The notes: generated by a model from the letters alone, not told the origin. DNA of 64,000 bases from Hyphomicrobiales bacterium (GCA_017305635.1 JAFKKF010000014.1:1-64000); one strand, 5' to 3'. Positions 34,907-45,645 are shown, counted from the first letter of the stretch. Made by a program: numbers and translations.

Positions 34907-35182
34907 ATGAACAAGAACGACCTGATCGCCGCCGTTGCCGAGCGCACCGGCCTGTCGAAGGCCGGCGCCGGCCAGGCGGTCGACGCGACTTTCGACGCGA
35001 TCACTGCCAGCCTCAAGTCGGGCCAGGAAGTGAAGATCATCGGCTTCGGCAATTTCGTCGTCGCCAAGCGCGCCGCCTCGACCGGCCGCAACCCGCGCAC
35101 CGGCGAGACCATCAAGATTGCCGCTTCCAAGACGCCGAAGTTCAAGGCCGGCAAGGGCCTCAAGGACGCCGTCAACCGCTAG
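34907..35182 (+). CDS. hupB: DNA-binding protein HU
   Basis: This 91-residue histone-like protein bends and compacts DNA. The family signature runs [20 protein letters not shown] in the beta-arm, with [19 protein letters not shown] at the N-terminus and [14 protein letters not shown] at the end. GGGAAAGGAACC precedes the ATG. It has its own terminators on both sides (34737-34768 and 35206-35237), so it is probably transcribed alone. Confidence 0.97.
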   Translation: MNKNDLIAAVAERTGLSKAGAGQAVDATFDAITASLKSGQEVKIIGFGNFVVAKRAASTGRNPRTGETIKIAASKTPKFKAGKGLKDAVNR

Positions 35183-35205
35183 GTCCGGTTCGCCGACCTT
35201 TCGAT

Positions 35206-35237
35206 GGCCCCGCGCCTGGCGCGGGGCCTTGTTTTTT
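35206..35237 (+). terminator. Rho-independent terminator after hupB
   Basis: GGCCCCGCGC and GCGCGGGGCC form a 10-bp stem with loop CTG, followed by TTGTTTTTT. Confidence 0.92.
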
Positions 35238-35277
35238 GGCGAAAGGTCCGCCCGCCTTGCGCGCGCGGGCCGGGTGC

Positions 35278-35649
35278 CTACTGCCCGAGCGGGCGCAGCT
35301 TCACCGATCCGATCGGGACCTTCTTGATCGCCGTGGAGCCCGGCCTGAGGCTGCAGCTGTGCAGCCGGCCGGGGACCGAATGCCCGCTCGAATCCTTGAC
35401 CGCGCAGTCGCCGGCATTGTCGAGGACGCTGTTGCATCCGTTGGCGTTCGGCGTGAACGAGACGTCGCCGGTGTAGAGCGGTTGGTGGGATGCGGGATCG
35501 GTCGCATCCGAAGCGCAGATGCAGTCGCAGATTCCTCCGCCGTGGCCCTTGGGCAGGGCCTGTGCCGGCAGCGGGATGGCAAGCGCAGGCAGGAGAATTG
35601 CTAGAGCCGCTGTCGTAGCGGCTCGCATGAGGCGCGAAGCAGAAGTCAT
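35278..35649 (-). CDS. Small secreted cysteine-containing protein, unknown function
   Basis: This 123-residue protein has a signal peptide (MTSASRLMRAATTAALAILL to about PAQA). The mature part contains six cysteines (in GICDCICASD, NGCNSV, GDCAVKD and HSCSL), suggesting disulfide bonds in the periplasm. GGAGG lies about 7 bases before the ATG. I recognise no family. It is transcribed opposite to hupB and the following tRNAs. Confidence 0.7.
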   Translation of the reverse strand: MTSASRLMRAATTAALAILLPALAIPLPAQALPKGHGGGICDCICASDATDPASHQPLYTGDVSFTPNANGCNSVLDNAGDCAVKDSSGHSVPGRLHSCSLRPGSTAIKKVPIGSVKLRPLGQ

Positions 35650-35837
35650 GGCCTGACCTCCAGGATTGCCCCTTGGGTCGATGCAACCACGCGCTGCTCC
35701 GGCCGTCCATGTGGCGGAATCGCGCTTGCGCGACGGGCTTTACGGCAGGTTCACGGGAGGCCGCGATCTTGCGCTAAACTGGACGAGCGAATAGATCGAC
35801 GGCGGCCGGGAAAGCCTGTCTCCGGGTTTCGGGGCCC

Positions 35838-35913
35838 GGGCGGTTAGCTCAGTTGGTAGAGCGCCTCGTTTACACCGAGGATGTCGGGGGTTCGAGTCCC
35901 TCACCGCCCACCA
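35838..35913 (+). tRNA. tRNA-Val (anticodon UAC)
   Basis: This is a 76-base cloverleaf. The acceptor GGGCGGT pairs with ACCGCCC, the D-arm is TAGCTCAGTTGGTAGAGC, the anticodon loop TTTACAC carries TAC, the T-arm is GGGGGTTCGAGTCCCTC and A-CCA is encoded. Confidence 0.97.
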
Positions 35914-36010
35914 GATTCCCCGCCTTCGCGGCTCTCTGCTCGCTTGACTTGGCGGCGGGCCTCCCGTAGTTCAACGCGGCCACGGAGCAGCGCTTCGTGA
36001 CGACGCCCGC

Positions 36011-36087
<77 letters not shown>

Positions 36088-36242
36088 TTTTACCCAGAGA
36101 CGCCAGGATCCGATCGTAAGCCCGCCTGCGGTCGCGCCGTCGCGCGACAACGTGGCGCTGGATCGGCACAGGGCCGGCCGGGGTATAGCCGTCGTCATCG
36201 GCTGCGTTCCGCCGCCGGTCGTGAAAACGGAGCTACCTCCCC

Positions 36243-36578
36243 ATGAACATCAGGTCTCTTGCCGCGGCGGCGCTCGCCGGGGCCGGGCTTCTCGCTGCCG
36301 CCGCGCAGGCGGACGCGTCGGTGATGACGCTGCCTTCGATCACTTCCGACAGCGCCGTCATCCAGGTCGCCAATGGCTGCGGCCCGAACAAGTATCGCGG
36401 GCCCTACGGTGCCTGCCACAAATACGGAACCGGGCCGTATCCGAACGGCTATCACGGCAAGTTCGTGAACTCGTGGAAATGGAACGGCTGTCCGCCCGGA
36501 TACTGGCGGGGCCCCTGGGGCCATTGCCGCAATACGCCCTATCACGGCCCCCTGCCGGGCGGGGGCTACAAGCCGTAA
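36243..36578 (+). CDS. Small secreted Gly/Tyr-rich protein with GCG-type motif
   Basis: This 111-residue protein has an N-terminal signal peptide (MNIRSLAAAALAGAGLLAAA, cleaved near AQADA). Its mature region carries NGCGPNKYRGPYGACH and GCPPGYWRGPWGHC, two copies of a GC-x-RGPxGxC pattern. This is seen in short exported rhizobial proteins of unknown role (the GCG_CRPN type, from memory). CGGAG lies upstream of the ATG. The two CysCys-spaced repeats suggest a disulfide-stabilised wall or envelope peptide. Confidence 0.72.
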   Translation: MNIRSLAAAALAGAGLLAAAAQADASVMTLPSITSDSAVIQVANGCGPNKYRGPYGACHKYGTGPYPNGYHGKFVNSWKWNGCPPGYWRGPWGHCRNTPYHGPLPGGGYKP

Positions 36579-36879
36579 CCCGCGGGCGGACAACTCGCCT
36601 CATCCGGCGCGTTGGCCGGGCGTCTGAACGCCGCGCATCGCGGGCATTCCGGAGCCCTGCATGCGCGGCGTTTCTCCCTCCCGCCGAATGGGGGCGACGG
36701 GCCTTGCGACTCCCTGCCGGCTCGGTTAAGCCAGACGGCGAAAGGCCTCCCTGGAAGCGTTGCAGAGAGCAGTCGAAGCGCTAGGCAAACAAAGGCGTTG
36801 GCGATACGCTGCGACGCAAAAAGAAGGACTGCTGACCATCGGCGCCTCCACCGCCGAGAGACCGGCAGGAGAGACTAGG
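36579..36879 (+). other. Leader region of the nuo operon
   Basis: This 301-base interval without a gene precedes nuoA. It should contain the nuo promoter, but I see only a weak candidate (TTGCGA near 36705 with GGTTAA about 17 bases on). AGGAGAGACTAGG before 36880 provides the nuoA ribosome binding site. Confidence 0.4.
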
Positions 36880-37245
36880 ATGCACGAGCTCGCCAGCTCC
36901 TACCTGCCGGTGATCATCTTCATCGGCATAGCCGGCCTCATCGGCCTCGCCCTTCTCGTGGCGCCCTTCATCGTCGCCTACAAGAACCCGGATCCGGAGA
37001 AGCTCTCCGCCTACGAGTGCGGCTTCAACGCCTTCGACGATGCGCGCATGACCTTCGACATCCGCTTCTACCTGGTGTCGATCCTCTTCATCATCTTCGA
37101 TCTCGAAGTCGCCTTCCTCTTCCCGTGGGCGGTCGCGTTCAAGACGGTGGGCTGGTTCGGCTTCTGGTCGGTGATGGTCTTCCTCGGGGTGCTCACGGTC
37201 GGCTTCATCTACGAATGGCGGAAGGGAGCCCTCGAATGGGATTGA
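36880..37245 (+). CDS. nuoA: NADH-quinone oxidoreductase subunit A
   Basis: This 121-residue membrane subunit belongs to complex I, which couples NADH oxidation by quinone to proton pumping. It has three hydrophobic segments and the signature [20 protein letters not shown] with the conserved Cys, then [15 protein letters not shown]. The ATG at 36880 follows AGGAGAGACTAGG; the upstream open frame is not NuoA-like. It is the first gene of the nuo operon, and its end overlaps nuoB by 10 bases. Confidence 0.96.
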   Translation: MHELASSYLPVIIFIGIAGLIGLALLVAPFIVAYKNPDPEKLSAYECGFNAFDDARMTFDIRFYLVSILFIIFDLEVAFLFPWAVAFKTVGWFGFWSVMVFLGVLTVGFIYEWRKGALEWD

Positions 37246-37784
37246 TCCTGCCCGGCGACGCCAAGCCTGCCGCGGCCGGCGGCCGCAAGCCCGACCCGTT
37301 CTTCCTCGAGGTCAATAACGAACTGGCCGACAAAGGCTTTTTCGTCACCACGACCGACGACCTGATCACCTGGGCGCGCACCGGCTCGCTCATGTGGATG
37401 ACTTTCGGGCTCGCCTGCTGCGCGGTCGAGATGATGCAGATGTCGATGCCGCGCTACGATGCCGAGCGCTTCGGCATCGCGCCGCGCGCCTCGCCCCGCC
37501 AGTCCGACGTGATGATCGTCGCCGGCACGCTCACCAACAAGATGGCCCCGGCGCTCCGCAAGGTCTACGACCAGATGCCGGAGCCGCGCTACGTCATCTC
37601 CATGGGCTCCTGCGCCAATGGCGGCGGCTACTACCACTATTCCTACGCGGTGGTGCGCGGCTGCGACCGCGTCGTGCCGGTCGACATCTACGTGCCCGGC
37701 TGCCCGCCGACCGCCGAGGCGCTGCTCTACGGCTTCCTGCTCCTGCAGAAGAAGATCCGGCGCACCGGGACGATCGAGCGCTAG
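37236..37784 (+). CDS. nuoB: NADH-quinone oxidoreductase subunit B
   Basis: This 182-residue subunit carries iron-sulfur cluster N2, the last electron carrier before quinone. The four ligand cysteines lie in [21 protein letters not shown] and [12 protein letters not shown]. The gene overlaps nuoA by 10 bases and is followed by nuoC after 24 bases. Confidence 0.97.
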   Translation: MGLILPGDAKPAAAGGRKPDPFFLEVNNELADKGFFVTTTDDLITWARTGSLMWMTFGLACCAVEMMQMSMPRYDAERFGIAPRASPRQSDVMIVAGTLTNKMAPALRKVYDQMPEPRYVISMGSCANGGGYYHYSYAVVRGCDRVVPVDIYVPGCPPTAEALLYGFLLLQKKIRRTGTIER

Positions 37785-37808
37785 GGCAGGCGAGGGGCAG
37801 CGGGCAAA

Positions 37809-38405
37809 ATGGACGAGACGCTGAAACAGGTCGCCGACGCGATCGCCGCCCACGGGGCCGGTGCGGAAACCGCGTTCGCCTTCGGCGAGCTCGCCGTGAC
37901 GGTGCCGGCGGAGGGGATCGTCGCCTTCCTCCGGTTCCTCTACGACGATCCGAAGCTCCGCTTCGTCAACATCACCGACATCTGCGGGGTCGACTACCCG
38001 CAGCGCGAGAAGCGCTTCGACGTCGTCTACCACCTGCTGAGCCCGACCCTGAACCGGCGCATCCGGGTAAAGGTGATGACCGACGAGGAGACACCGGTTC
38101 CGTCCGCGACGCCGGTATTCCCGGGTGCCGATTGGTTCGAGCGCGAGGCCTACGATCTCTACGGCATCCTCTTCTCCGGCCATCCGGACCTGCGGCGCAT
38201 CCTCACCGACTACGGCTTTGCCGGCCATCCACTGCGCAAGGACTTCCCGCTCACCGGCTTCGTCGAGGTGCGCTACGACGACGAGCGCAAGCGCGTGGTC
38301 TACGAGCCGGTGAAGCTCGCCCAGCAGTTCCGCGATTTCGATTTCCTGTCGCCGTGGGAAGGCACCGAATACGTCCTGCCTGGCGACGAGAAGGCAAAGC
38401 AGTAG
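37809..38405 (+). CDS. nuoC: NADH-quinone oxidoreductase subunit C
   Basis: This 198-residue peripheral-arm subunit has the 30-kDa subunit signature [20 protein letters not shown], with [20 protein letters not shown]. It is separate from NuoD here, unlike the NuoCD fusion of enterobacteria. Two bases separate its stop from nuoD. Confidence 0.96.
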   Translation: MDETLKQVADAIAAHGAGAETAFAFGELAVTVPAEGIVAFLRFLYDDPKLRFVNITDICGVDYPQREKRFDVVYHLLSPTLNRRIRVKVMTDEETPVPSATPVFPGADWFEREAYDLYGILFSGHPDLRRILTDYGFAGHPLRKDFPLTGFVEVRYDDERKRVVYEPVKLAQQFRDFDFLSPWEGTEYVLPGDEKAKQ

Positions 38406-38407
38406 CT

Positions 38408-39598
38408 ATGGCCGAAACGGACGTCCGCAATTTCACGATCAACTTCGGGCCGCAGCACCCGGCGGCGCATGGCGTGCTGCGCCTCGTGCTCGAGCTCGAC
38501 GGCGAGGTCGTGACCCGTGTCGACCCGCATATCGGCCTGCTCCATCGCGGCACGGAGAAGCTGATCGAGCACAAGACCTACCTCCAGGCCGTGCCTTATT
38601 TCGACCGGCTCGACTACGTCGCGCCGATGAACCAGGAGCATGCCTTCGCCCTTGCCGTGGAGAAGCTCCTCGGCATCTCGGTGCCCTATCGCGGGCAGCT
38701 CATCCGCGTTCTCTATTCCGAGATCGGGCGGCTGCTCTCGCACCTCCTTTCGGTGACGACGACCGCGCTCGACGTCGGCGCGCTCACCCCACCGCTCTGG
38801 GGCTTCGAGGAGCGCGAGCGCCTCATGGTCTTCTACGAGCGCGCCTCGGGCAGCCGCATGCACGCCGCCTATGTGCGGCCGGGCGGCGTCCACCAGGACC
38901 TGCCGCAGAAGCTCATCGACGACATCGGCGCCTTCTGCGATCCGTTCCTCGGCACGGTCGACGACCTGTCGAACCTCCTTCTCCCCAACCGCATCTTCAA
39001 GCAGCGCAACGTCGACATCGGCGTGGTCAGCCTCGAGGACGCCTGGCGCTGGGGCTTCTCCGGCGTGATGGTGCGCGGCTCCGGCGCGGCCTGGGACCTG
39101 CGCAAGGCGCAGCCCTACGAGTGCTATGCCGACCTCGACTTCGACATTCCGGTCGGCAAGCACGGCGACTGCTACGACCGCTTCGTCATCCGCATGGAGG
39201 AAATGCGGCAGGCGACGCGCATCATGAAGCAATGCGTCGACCTCCTGTCGTCCGAGAAGGGCAAGGGCCCGTTCACCTCCGACGACGGCAAGGTGGTGCC
39301 GCCGAAGCGTGGCGAGATGAAGCGCTCGATGGAAGCGCTGATCCACCACTTCAAGCTCTATACCGAGGGCTATCACGTGCCGGCCGGCGAGGTTTACGCC
39401 GCGGTCGAGGCGCCGAAGGGCGAGTTCGGCGTCTATCTCGTCGCCGACGGGAGCAACAAGCCCTATCGCTGCAAGATTCGCGCGCCGGGCTTCGCCCACC
39501 TCCAGGGCATGGACTTCATCACCCGCGGCCACATGCTCGCCGACGTGACGGCGGTGCTCGGCTCGCTCGACATCGTCTTCGGGGAGGTCGACCGGTGA
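38408..39598 (+). CDS. nuoD: NADH-quinone oxidoreductase subunit D
   Basis: This 396-residue 49-kDa subunit helps form the quinone site with NuoB. Conserved stretches are [49 protein letters not shown] and [20 protein letters not shown]. The start [18 protein letters not shown] lies 2 bases after nuoC. Its stop overlaps a GTG that opens a small secreted-protein gene. Confidence 0.97.
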   Translation: MAETDVRNFTINFGPQHPAAHGVLRLVLELDGEVVTRVDPHIGLLHRGTEKLIEHKTYLQAVPYFDRLDYVAPMNQEHAFALAVEKLLGISVPYRGQLIRVLYSEIGRLLSHLLSVTTTALDVGALTPPLWGFEERERLMVFYERASGSRMHAAYVRPGGVHQDLPQKLIDDIGAFCDPFLGTVDDLSNLLLPNRIFKQRNVDIGVVSLEDAWRWGFSGVMVRGSGAAWDLRKAQPYECYADLDFDIPVGKHGDCYDRFVIRMEEMRQATRIMKQCVDLLSSEKGKGPFTSDDGKVVPPKRGEMKRSMEALIHHFKLYTEGYHVPAGEVYAAVEAPKGEFGVYLVADGSNKPYRCKIRAPGFAHLQGMDFITRGHMLADVTAVLGSLDIVFGEVDR

Positions 39599-39834
39599 GG
39601 GCGCTCCTCCTCGCCTCGGCGCTTCTGGCAGCCGGTGCCGTCGCGGGGCACGCCGCCGATGCCGAGAACGTGCAATCGCTGCTCGGCAAGGGCTACATGG
39701 TCGTCTCGTCCTTCATGAGCACGATCGGTCCGGGCCTCTTCCTCCAGAAGGAGGACAGCCTCTATCTCTGCTTCGTGTCCGAGAAGCCGGATACGGCGGA
39801 GCTGACAACCAAATACTGCAAACCGGTCCACTGA
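39595..39834 (+). CDS. Small exported protein encoded between nuoD and nuoE
   Basis: This 79-residue frame starts with GTG overlapping the nuoD stop (GTGA) and ends 2 bases before nuoE, so it is tightly embedded in the operon. The product has a signal peptide ([20 protein letters not shown]). Its mature part is about 58 residues and contains [20 protein letters not shown] and two cysteines (LYLCFV, KYCKPVH). It is not one of the 14 standard subunits. A role in complex I assembly or as a periplasmic accessory subunit is speculative. Confidence 0.75.
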   Translation: MRALLLASALLAAGAVAGHAADAENVQSLLGKGYMVVSSFMSTIGPGLFLQKEDSLYLCFVSEKPDTAELTTKYCKPVH

Positions 39835-39836
39835 AG

Positions 39837-40961
39837 ATGTCCGTCCGCCGCCTCGCCGAAAAGCAGCCCGCGAGCTTCGCCTTCACGGCGGAGAACCTTG
39901 CTTGGGCGAAGGACCGCATCGCCAAGTATCCGCCCGGCCGGCAGGCCTCGGCCGTGATCTCGCTCCTCTGGCGGGCGCAGGAGCAGGAGGGATGGCTCAC
40001 CGAGCCGGCGATCCGCGTGGTCGCCGAGATGCTCGACATGCCGAAGATCCGCGTGCTCGAGGTCGCGACCTTCTACACGATGTTCCTGCTCGAGCCGGTC
40101 GGCAGGATCGCGCATATCCAGGTCTGCGGGACTACGCCCTGCTGGCTGCGCGGCGCCGAGGCGATCAAGGACATCTGCCAGCATCGCATCCACCACGATC
40201 CGCACCACCTCTCCAAGGACGGCAATTTCTCCTGGGAAGAGGTCGAGTGCCTCGGCGCCTGCGTCAATGCGCCGATGATCCAGATCGGGGCGGATACCTA
40301 CGAGGACCTGACGCGCGAGACGTTCACGACGATCCTCAACGACCTTGCCATGGGCAAGAAGCCGAAGCCCGGTCCGCAGAACGGCCGCCAGCAGTCGGCG
40401 CCGCTCGGCGGCCCGACGACGCTGACCGAGGCGCCGACCTTCACCCCCTGGGTGCTGCCGCGGCCGCCGGAACCGGCGCTGACCGACGCGCAGGCCAAGA
40501 AGCCGACCGAAGGTGCCGGGCAGCGCGAGACGCCGGCGCCGACCGCCCCCCTGAGCCCTGCCGCCAATGCGCCGCCGCCGAAGCCGACCGACAGGCCGGG
40601 CGCCGCCGCCGTCGGCCCGGCTGCCGCTCCGGCGACGCCGGCTGCTCCCGCCGCGCCGGCCGAGGAGAAGGTGTCCGACGACCTCAAGCCCGCCATGCTC
40701 ACCGCGGCCCGCGGCGGCCAGGGCGACGATCTCAAGCTCATCTGGGGCGTCGGACCGAAGCTGGAGGAGCTGCTCCACCGTCTCGGCGTCTTCCATTTCG
40801 ACCAGATCGCCGCCTGGACCGGGGATAACCTGCGCTGGGTCGACCAGCATCTCGAGGGCTTTCGCGGCCGCGCCGACCGGGACAAGTGGATCGAGCAGGC
40901 GAAGAAGCTCGCGACCGGGTGGCGGCCGACCGATCCGGCCGGCGAAAAAGTGGGGAGCTGA
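39837..40961 (+). CDS. nuoE: NADH-quinone oxidoreductase subunit E with C-terminal extension
   Basis: This 374-residue protein has a thioredoxin-like 24-kDa domain binding cluster N1a in the first 170 residues, with ligand cysteines in QVCGTTPCWLRG and VECLGACVNAPM. After this come about 130 Pro/Ala-rich linker residues and a C-terminal helix-hairpin-helix-like segment, DDLKLIWGVGPKLEELLHRL, followed by a conserved-looking helical tail. Core NuoE is only about 170-220 residues. The extension is seen in other Rhizobiales from memory; its role is unknown. Confidence 0.95.
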   Translation: MSVRRLAEKQPASFAFTAENLAWAKDRIAKYPPGRQASAVISLLWRAQEQEGWLTEPAIRVVAEMLDMPKIRVLEVATFYTMFLLEPVGRIAHIQVCGTTPCWLRGAEAIKDICQHRIHHDPHHLSKDGNFSWEEVECLGACVNAPMIQIGADTYEDLTRETFTTILNDLAMGKKPKPGPQNGRQQSAPLGGPTTLTEAPTFTPWVLPRPPEPALTDAQAKKPTEGAGQRETPAPTAPLSPAANAPPPKPTDRPGAAAVGPAAAPATPAAPAAPAEEKVSDDLKPAMLTAARGGQGDDLKLIWGVGPKLEELLHRLGVFHFDQIAAWTGDNLRWVDQHLEGFRGRADRDKWIEQAKKLATGWRPTDPAGEKVGS

Positions 40962-40967
40962 GCCAGC

Positions 40968-42281
40968 ATGCTCGCCGACAAGGACCGCATCTTCACCAAT
41001 CTCTACGGGCTCCATGACTGGGGCCTGAAGGGCGCCATGGCGCGCGGTCAGTGGGACAATACCAAGGGCCTCCTCGCGCAGGGGCGCGACTGGATCGTCA
41101 ACGAGATGAAGGCCTCGGGGCTGCGCGGCCGCGGCGGCGCCGGCTTCCCGACCGGCCTCAAGTGGTCCTTCATGCCGAAGGACTCGAAGGACGGGCGGCC
41201 GAGCTACCTCGTCGTCAATGCCGACGAGTCGGAGCCCGGCACCTGCAAGGACCGCGAGATTCTCCGGAACGACCCGCACACGCTGGTCGAGGGCTGCCTG
41301 GTCGCCGGCTTCGCCATGGGCGCGCACACCGCCTTCATCTACGTGCGCGGCGAGTTCATCCGTGAGCGCGAGCACCTGCAGGCGGCGGTCGACCAGGCCT
41401 ACGAGGCGGGCCTGATCGGCAAGAACAACAAGAACGGCTGGGACTTCGACATCGTCGTCCATCACGGCGCCGGCGCCTATATCTGCGGCGAAGAGACGGC
41501 GATGCTGGAATCGCTGGAGGGCAAGAAGGGCATGCCGCGCCTGAAGCCGCCGTTCCCGGCGGCGGTCGGCGTCTATGGCTGCCCGACGACGGTGAACAAC
41601 GTCGAGTCGATCGCCGTCGCCCCGACGATCCTCCGGCGCGGCGCGGCCTGGTTCTCCTCCATCGGCCGGCCGAACAACGTCGGCACCAAGCTCTTCTGCA
41701 TCTCCGGTCACGTCGAGAGGCCGTGCACCGTCGAGGAGGCGATGGGCATCACCTTCCGCGAGCTCATCGAGAAGCATTGCGGTGGCGTGCGCGGTGGCTG
41801 GGACAACCTGCTCGCCGTCATCCCGGGCGGCGCTTCGGTGCCCTGCCTGCCGGCCTCGCAATGCGACGAGCTGATCATGGATTTCGACTCGCTCCGCGAC
41901 AAGAAGTCCGGCCTCGGCACGGCGGCCGTGATCGTCATGGACAAGTCGACCGACATCGTGCGTGCCATTGCGCGCCTGTCCTATTTCTACAAGCACGAGA
42001 GCTGCGGCCAGTGCACGCCCTGCCGCGAGGGCACCGGCTGGATGTGGCGCGTGCTTACCCGCATGGCCGAGGGCCGCGCCGAGAAGCGCGAGATCGACAT
42101 GCTCCTCAATGTCACGACGCAGATCGAGGGCCACACCATCTGCGCCCTCGGCGATGCGGCGGCTTGGCCGGTGCAGGGCCTCATCCGCCACTTCCGCGGC
42201 GAGATCGAGCGGCGCATCGATGCCTATCACGGCTTCCTGCCCGAGGTCGGCGACCCGGTGATGGTCGAGGCGGCGGAGTAG
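40968..42281 (+). CDS. nuoF: NADH-quinone oxidoreductase subunit F
   Basis: This 437-residue 51-kDa subunit binds NADH, FMN and cluster N3. The NADH/FMN glycine-rich loops are [20 protein letters not shown] and [19 protein letters not shown], and the N3 ligands are [12 protein letters not shown] plus a Cys in [13 protein letters not shown]. It follows nuoE after 6 bases and precedes a 69-residue gene. Confidence 0.98.
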   Translation: MLADKDRIFTNLYGLHDWGLKGAMARGQWDNTKGLLAQGRDWIVNEMKASGLRGRGGAGFPTGLKWSFMPKDSKDGRPSYLVVNADESEPGTCKDREILRNDPHTLVEGCLVAGFAMGAHTAFIYVRGEFIREREHLQAAVDQAYEAGLIGKNNKNGWDFDIVVHHGAGAYICGEETAMLESLEGKKGMPRLKPPFPAAVGVYGCPTTVNNVESIAVAPTILRRGAAWFSSIGRPNNVGTKLFCISGHVERPCTVEEAMGITFRELIEKHCGGVRGGWDNLLAVIPGGASVPCLPASQCDELIMDFDSLRDKKSGLGTAAVIVMDKSTDIVRAIARLSYFYKHESCGQCTPCREGTGWMWRVLTRMAEGRAEKREIDMLLNVTTQIEGHTICALGDAAAWPVQGLIRHFRGEIERRIDAYHGFLPEVGDPVMVEAAE

Positions 42282-42285
42282 GGCG

Positions 42286-42495
42286 ATGGCGAACGAACCG
42301 GACAATATCCTTCTCGTCTATCTGCGCCGCATCGACGAACGGGTTGCCCGCATCGCGGAGGACATGAGTGACATGAAGGTCCGCATGACCTCCGTCGAAG
42401 AAAGCGTCGTGGGTCTCCAGCGGCGCATGGATCGTCTTGAACAGCGCATCGAGCGGATAAAACGGCGTCTCGACCTAACGGAAGTGCCACGGTAA
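42286..42495 (+). CDS. Small coiled-coil protein between nuoF and nuoG
   Basis: This 69-residue protein (starts [20 protein letters not shown]) is rich in Arg, Glu, Met and Leu in a heptad-like pattern ([20 protein letters not shown]). This predicts a single amphipathic coiled coil. It starts 4 bases after nuoF and ends 4 bases before nuoG, so it is co-transcribed and probably co-translated. It is not a standard complex I subunit. Similar short coiled-coil frames occur widely in Rhizobiales near many genes, so a specific role in complex I is unproven. Confidence 0.75.
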   Translation: MANEPDNILLVYLRRIDERVARIAEDMSDMKVRMTSVEESVVGLQRRMDRLEQRIERIKRRLDLTEVPR

Positions 42496-42499
42496 GCGC

Positions 42500-44593
42500 A
42501 TGAGCAAGATCAAGGTCGACGGCATCGAACTGGACGTCCCGGCGGAGTACACGCTCCTGCAGGCCTGCGAGGCGGCGGGCGCGGAGATTCCGCGCTTCTG
42601 CTTCCACGAGCGTCTTTCGGTGGCCGGCAATTGCCGCATGTGCCTGATCGAGGTGAAGGGCGGGCCGCCGAAGCCGGTCGCCTCCTGCGCCATGAGCGTG
42701 CGCGACCTGCGGCCCGGCCCGAATGGCGAGCCGCCGGAAATGTTCACCAAGACGCCGATGGTGAAGAAGGCGCGCGAAGGCGTGATGGAGTTCCTGCTGA
42801 TCAACCATCCGCTGGATTGCCCGATCTGCGACCAGGGCGGCGAGTGCGACCTGCAGGACCAGGCCATGGCCTATGGCGTCGATGGCAGCCGCTTCAAGGA
42901 GAACAAGCGCGCCGTCGAGGACAAGTATATCGGCCCCCTGGTGAAGACGGTGATGACGCGCTGCATCCACTGCACGCGCTGCATCCGCTTCTCGGCCGAG
43001 GTCGCCGGCGTGCCGGATCTCGGCGCCACCGGCCGCGGCGAGGACATGGAGATCACCACCTATCTCGAGCGCGCCATGAGCTCGGAATTGCAGGGCAACG
43101 TCATCGACCTCTGCCCGGTCGGTGCGCTGACCTCCAAGCCCTATGCCTTCCAGGCGCGGCCCTGGGAACTGGTGAAGACCGAGTCCATCGACGTCATGGA
43201 TGCCGTCGGCTCTTCCATCCGCGTCGACACGCGCGGCCGCGAGGTCATGCGCATCCTGCCGCGCCTCAACGAGGACGTGAACGAGGAGTGGATCTCCGAC
43301 AAGACCCGCTTCGTCTGGGACGGCCTCAGGACCCAGCGCCTCGACCGTCCCTATGTCCGCCGCAACGGCCGCCTCGAGGCCGCCACCTGGAGCGAGGCCT
43401 TCGCGGCGATCGCCGGCAAGGTGAAGGGCGCCCAGCCGGACCGCATCGGCGCCATTGCCGGGGACCTCGCCACCGTCGAGGAGATGTACGCGCTGAAGGC
43501 GCTCCTCTCCTCGCTCGGCTCGGAGAACGTCGACTGCCGGCCGGAAAGCTCGCGCCTCGATCCGAAGCTCGGCCGCAGCTCCTACATCTTCAACCCGACC
43601 ATTGCCGGCATCGACAATTGCGATGCCGTGCTCATCGTCGGCTCCAATCCGCGCCACGAGGCGTCGGTGCTGAACGCCCGCATCCGCAAGCGCTGGCGCC
43701 AGGGCGACCTCAGGGTCGGCCTGATCGGCGAGCGCGTCGATCTCACCTATGACTACGACTATCTCGGCGCCGGGCCGGAGAGCCTCGCCGGGCTGATCGG
43801 CGGCGACGGCGCCTTCGCCAAGGTACTCGCCGGCGCCAAGCGGCCGCTCGTCCTCATCGGCGAGGGCGCCTTCTCGCGGCCCGATGGCCTGGCCTCGCTG
43901 GCGCTCGCCGCGAAGATCGCGACCGGGGCAGGGCGCGACGAAGGCTGGAACGGCCTCGCCGTCCTTCATTCGGGCGCCTCGCGTGTCGGCGGGCTCGACG
44001 TCGGTTTCGTGCCGGGCACCGGCGGCCTCGATGTCGTCGGCATGGTCGGCGCCGCGGCGGCCCGCCAGCTCGACGTGCTCTTCCTCCTCGGCGCCGACGA
44101 CCTCAACATGAACGGTCTCGCCGAGACCTTCGTCGTCTATGTCGGCACCCATGGCGATGCCGGCGCGCATCGCGCCGACGTCATCCTGCCGGGCGCCGCC
44201 TATACCGAGAAGTCGGGCACCTACGTGAGCACCGAGGGCCGCGTGCAGATGACGGCGCGCGCCGCCTTCCCGCCGGGCGATGCCCGCGAGGACTGGGCGA
44301 TCCTGCGTGCGCTTTCCGCAACGCTCGGCAAGGTGCTGCCCTTCGACACGCTCACCGAGCTTCGCGCCAGTCTCTACAAGGCCTTCCCGCACCTGCAGCG
44401 GATCGGCGCCATCGAGCCGGGCGCGCTTGACGAAGTCGCGGCGCTCGCCGGCAAGGACGCCAGGGCCGCGAACTTCGCCTATGGCAACCGCATCGGTGAT
44501 TTCTACCTCACCAACCCGATCGCGCGGGCCTCGGCCGTCATGGCCGAATGCTCGGCGCTCGCTGCCGGTCGCCCGGCGCTCGCGGCGGAATGA
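42500..44593 (+). CDS. nuoG: NADH-quinone oxidoreductase subunit G
   Basis: This 697-residue 75-kDa subunit carries clusters N1b, N4 and N5. The ferredoxin-like N-terminus has [16 protein letters not shown] and [16 protein letters not shown] (with the unusual His-ligated N5 region around it), followed by [11 protein letters not shown]. The rest is a molybdopterin-oxidoreductase-like domain without cofactor motifs. Its stop overlaps the nuoH start (ATGA). Confidence 0.97.
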   Translation: MSKIKVDGIELDVPAEYTLLQACEAAGAEIPRFCFHERLSVAGNCRMCLIEVKGGPPKPVASCAMSVRDLRPGPNGEPPEMFTKTPMVKKAREGVMEFLLINHPLDCPICDQGGECDLQDQAMAYGVDGSRFKENKRAVEDKYIGPLVKTVMTRCIHCTRCIRFSAEVAGVPDLGATGRGEDMEITTYLERAMSSELQGNVIDLCPVGALTSKPYAFQARPWELVKTESIDVMDAVGSSIRVDTRGREVMRILPRLNEDVNEEWISDKTRFVWDGLRTQRLDRPYVRRNGRLEAATWSEAFAAIAGKVKGAQPDRIGAIAGDLATVEEMYALKALLSSLGSENVDCRPESSRLDPKLGRSSYIFNPTIAGIDNCDAVLIVGSNPRHEASVLNARIRKRWRQGDLRVGLIGERVDLTYDYDYLGAGPESLAGLIGGDGAFAKVLAGAKRPLVLIGEGAFSRPDGLASLALAAKIATGAGRDEGWNGLAVLHSGASRVGGLDVGFVPGTGGLDVVGMVGAAAARQLDVLFLLGADDLNMNGLAETFVVYVGTHGDAGAHRADVILPGAAYTEKSGTYVSTEGRVQMTARAAFPPGDAREDWAILRALSATLGKVLPFDTLTELRASLYKAFPHLQRIGAIEPGALDEVAALAGKDARAANFAYGNRIGDFYLTNPIARASAVMAECSALAAGRPALAAE

Positions 44594-45645
44594 CGGCGAT
44601 GGATGATTTCCTCCATACCTACGTCATCCCGGCGCTGATCATGATCGGCGAGAGTCTCCTGCTCATCGTCTGCCTGCTGATCTTCGTCGCCTACATCCTC
44701 TACGCCGACCGCAAGATCTGGGCGGCGGTGCAGCTCCGCCGCGGCCCGAACGTGGTCGGGCCCTGGGGCCTCTTCCAGGCCTTCGCCGACCTGATCAAGT
44801 TCGTGGTCAAGGAGCCGATCGTGCCGTCGGGCGCCAACAAGGGCGTCTTCCTGCTGGCGCCGCTCGTCACCGCCATGCTCGCGATCTCGGCCTTTGCCGT
44901 GGTTCCCATGGCCAATGGCTGGGTGATCGCCGACATCAATGTCGGCATCCTCTATCTCTTCGCCGTCTCCTCGCTCGGCGTCTACGGCATCATCATGAGC
45001 GGCTGGGCGTCGAACTCGAAATATCCGTTCCTCGGGGCGCTGCGCTCGGCGGCGCAGATGGTCTCCTACGAAGTTTCGATCGGCTTCGTGCTGATCACCG
45101 TGCTTCTCCTCGTCGGCTCGCTCAACCTCAGCGACATAGTCGTGGCGCAGGAGGAGGGGATCGGCACCCATTTCGGCCTGGTGGCAAGCTTCCTCGACTG
45201 GCACTGGCTGCCGCTCCTGCCGATGTTCGTGATCTTCTTCGTCTCGGCGCTCGCGGAGACCAACCGGCCGCCCTTCGATCTGGTCGAAGCCGAGTCCGAG
45301 CTCGTCGCCGGCTTCCACGTCGAATATTCCTCGACGCCGTTCCTCCTTTTCTTCCTCGGCGAATACGTCTCGATCGTCCTCATGTGCTCTCTGGGCACGA
45401 TCCTCTTCCTCGGCGGCTGGCTGCCGCCGGTCGACGTTGCGCCCTTCACCTGGGTGCCGGGCATCGTGTGGTTCCTGATCAAGGTCTGCGCGATGTTCTT
45501 CCTCTTCGCCATGGTGAAGGCCTTCGTCCCGCGCTACCGCTACGACCAGCTGATGCGCCTCGGCTGGAAGGTGTTCCTCCCGATTTCGCTGGCGATGGTG
45601 GTGATCGTCGCCGCGGTCCTGCAAGTCACCGGATGGGCGGGCTGA
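44590..45645 (+). CDS. nuoH: NADH-quinone oxidoreductase subunit H
   Basis: This 351-residue membrane subunit lies at the quinone channel between the arms. The signature [15 protein letters not shown]-like segment reads [40 protein letters not shown] and multiple hydrophobic segments are also present. The start overlaps the nuoG stop by ATGA; a second ATG lies at 44599. Confidence 0.97.
   Translation: MTAMDDFLHTYVIPALIMIGESLLLIVCLLIFVAYILYADRKIWAAVQLRRGPNVVGPWGLFQAFADLIKFVVKEPIVPSGANKGVFLLAPLVTAMLAISAFAVVPMANGWVIADINVGILYLFAVSSLGVYGIIMSGWASNSKYPFLGALRSAAQMVSYEVSIGFVLITVLLLVGSLNLSDIVVAQEEGIGTHFGLVASFLDWHWLPLLPMFVIFFVSALAETNRPPFDLVEAESELVAGFHVEYSSTPFLLFFLGEYVSIVLMCSLGTILFLGGWLPPVDVAPFTWVPGIVWFLIKVCAMFFLFAMVKAFVPRYRYDQLMRLGWKVFLPISLAMVVIVAAVLQVTGWAG

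Noticed and set aside
39762-42305. Long minus-strand open frame opposite nuoE-nuoF
   Set aside because: It is a high-GC shadow of strongly identified nuo genes, full of Arg/Gly/Asp low-complexity sequence and with no family motif. The same applies to 15223-17892, 32155-34710, 42227-44392, 52573-54414 and 60371-63748 on the minus strand.
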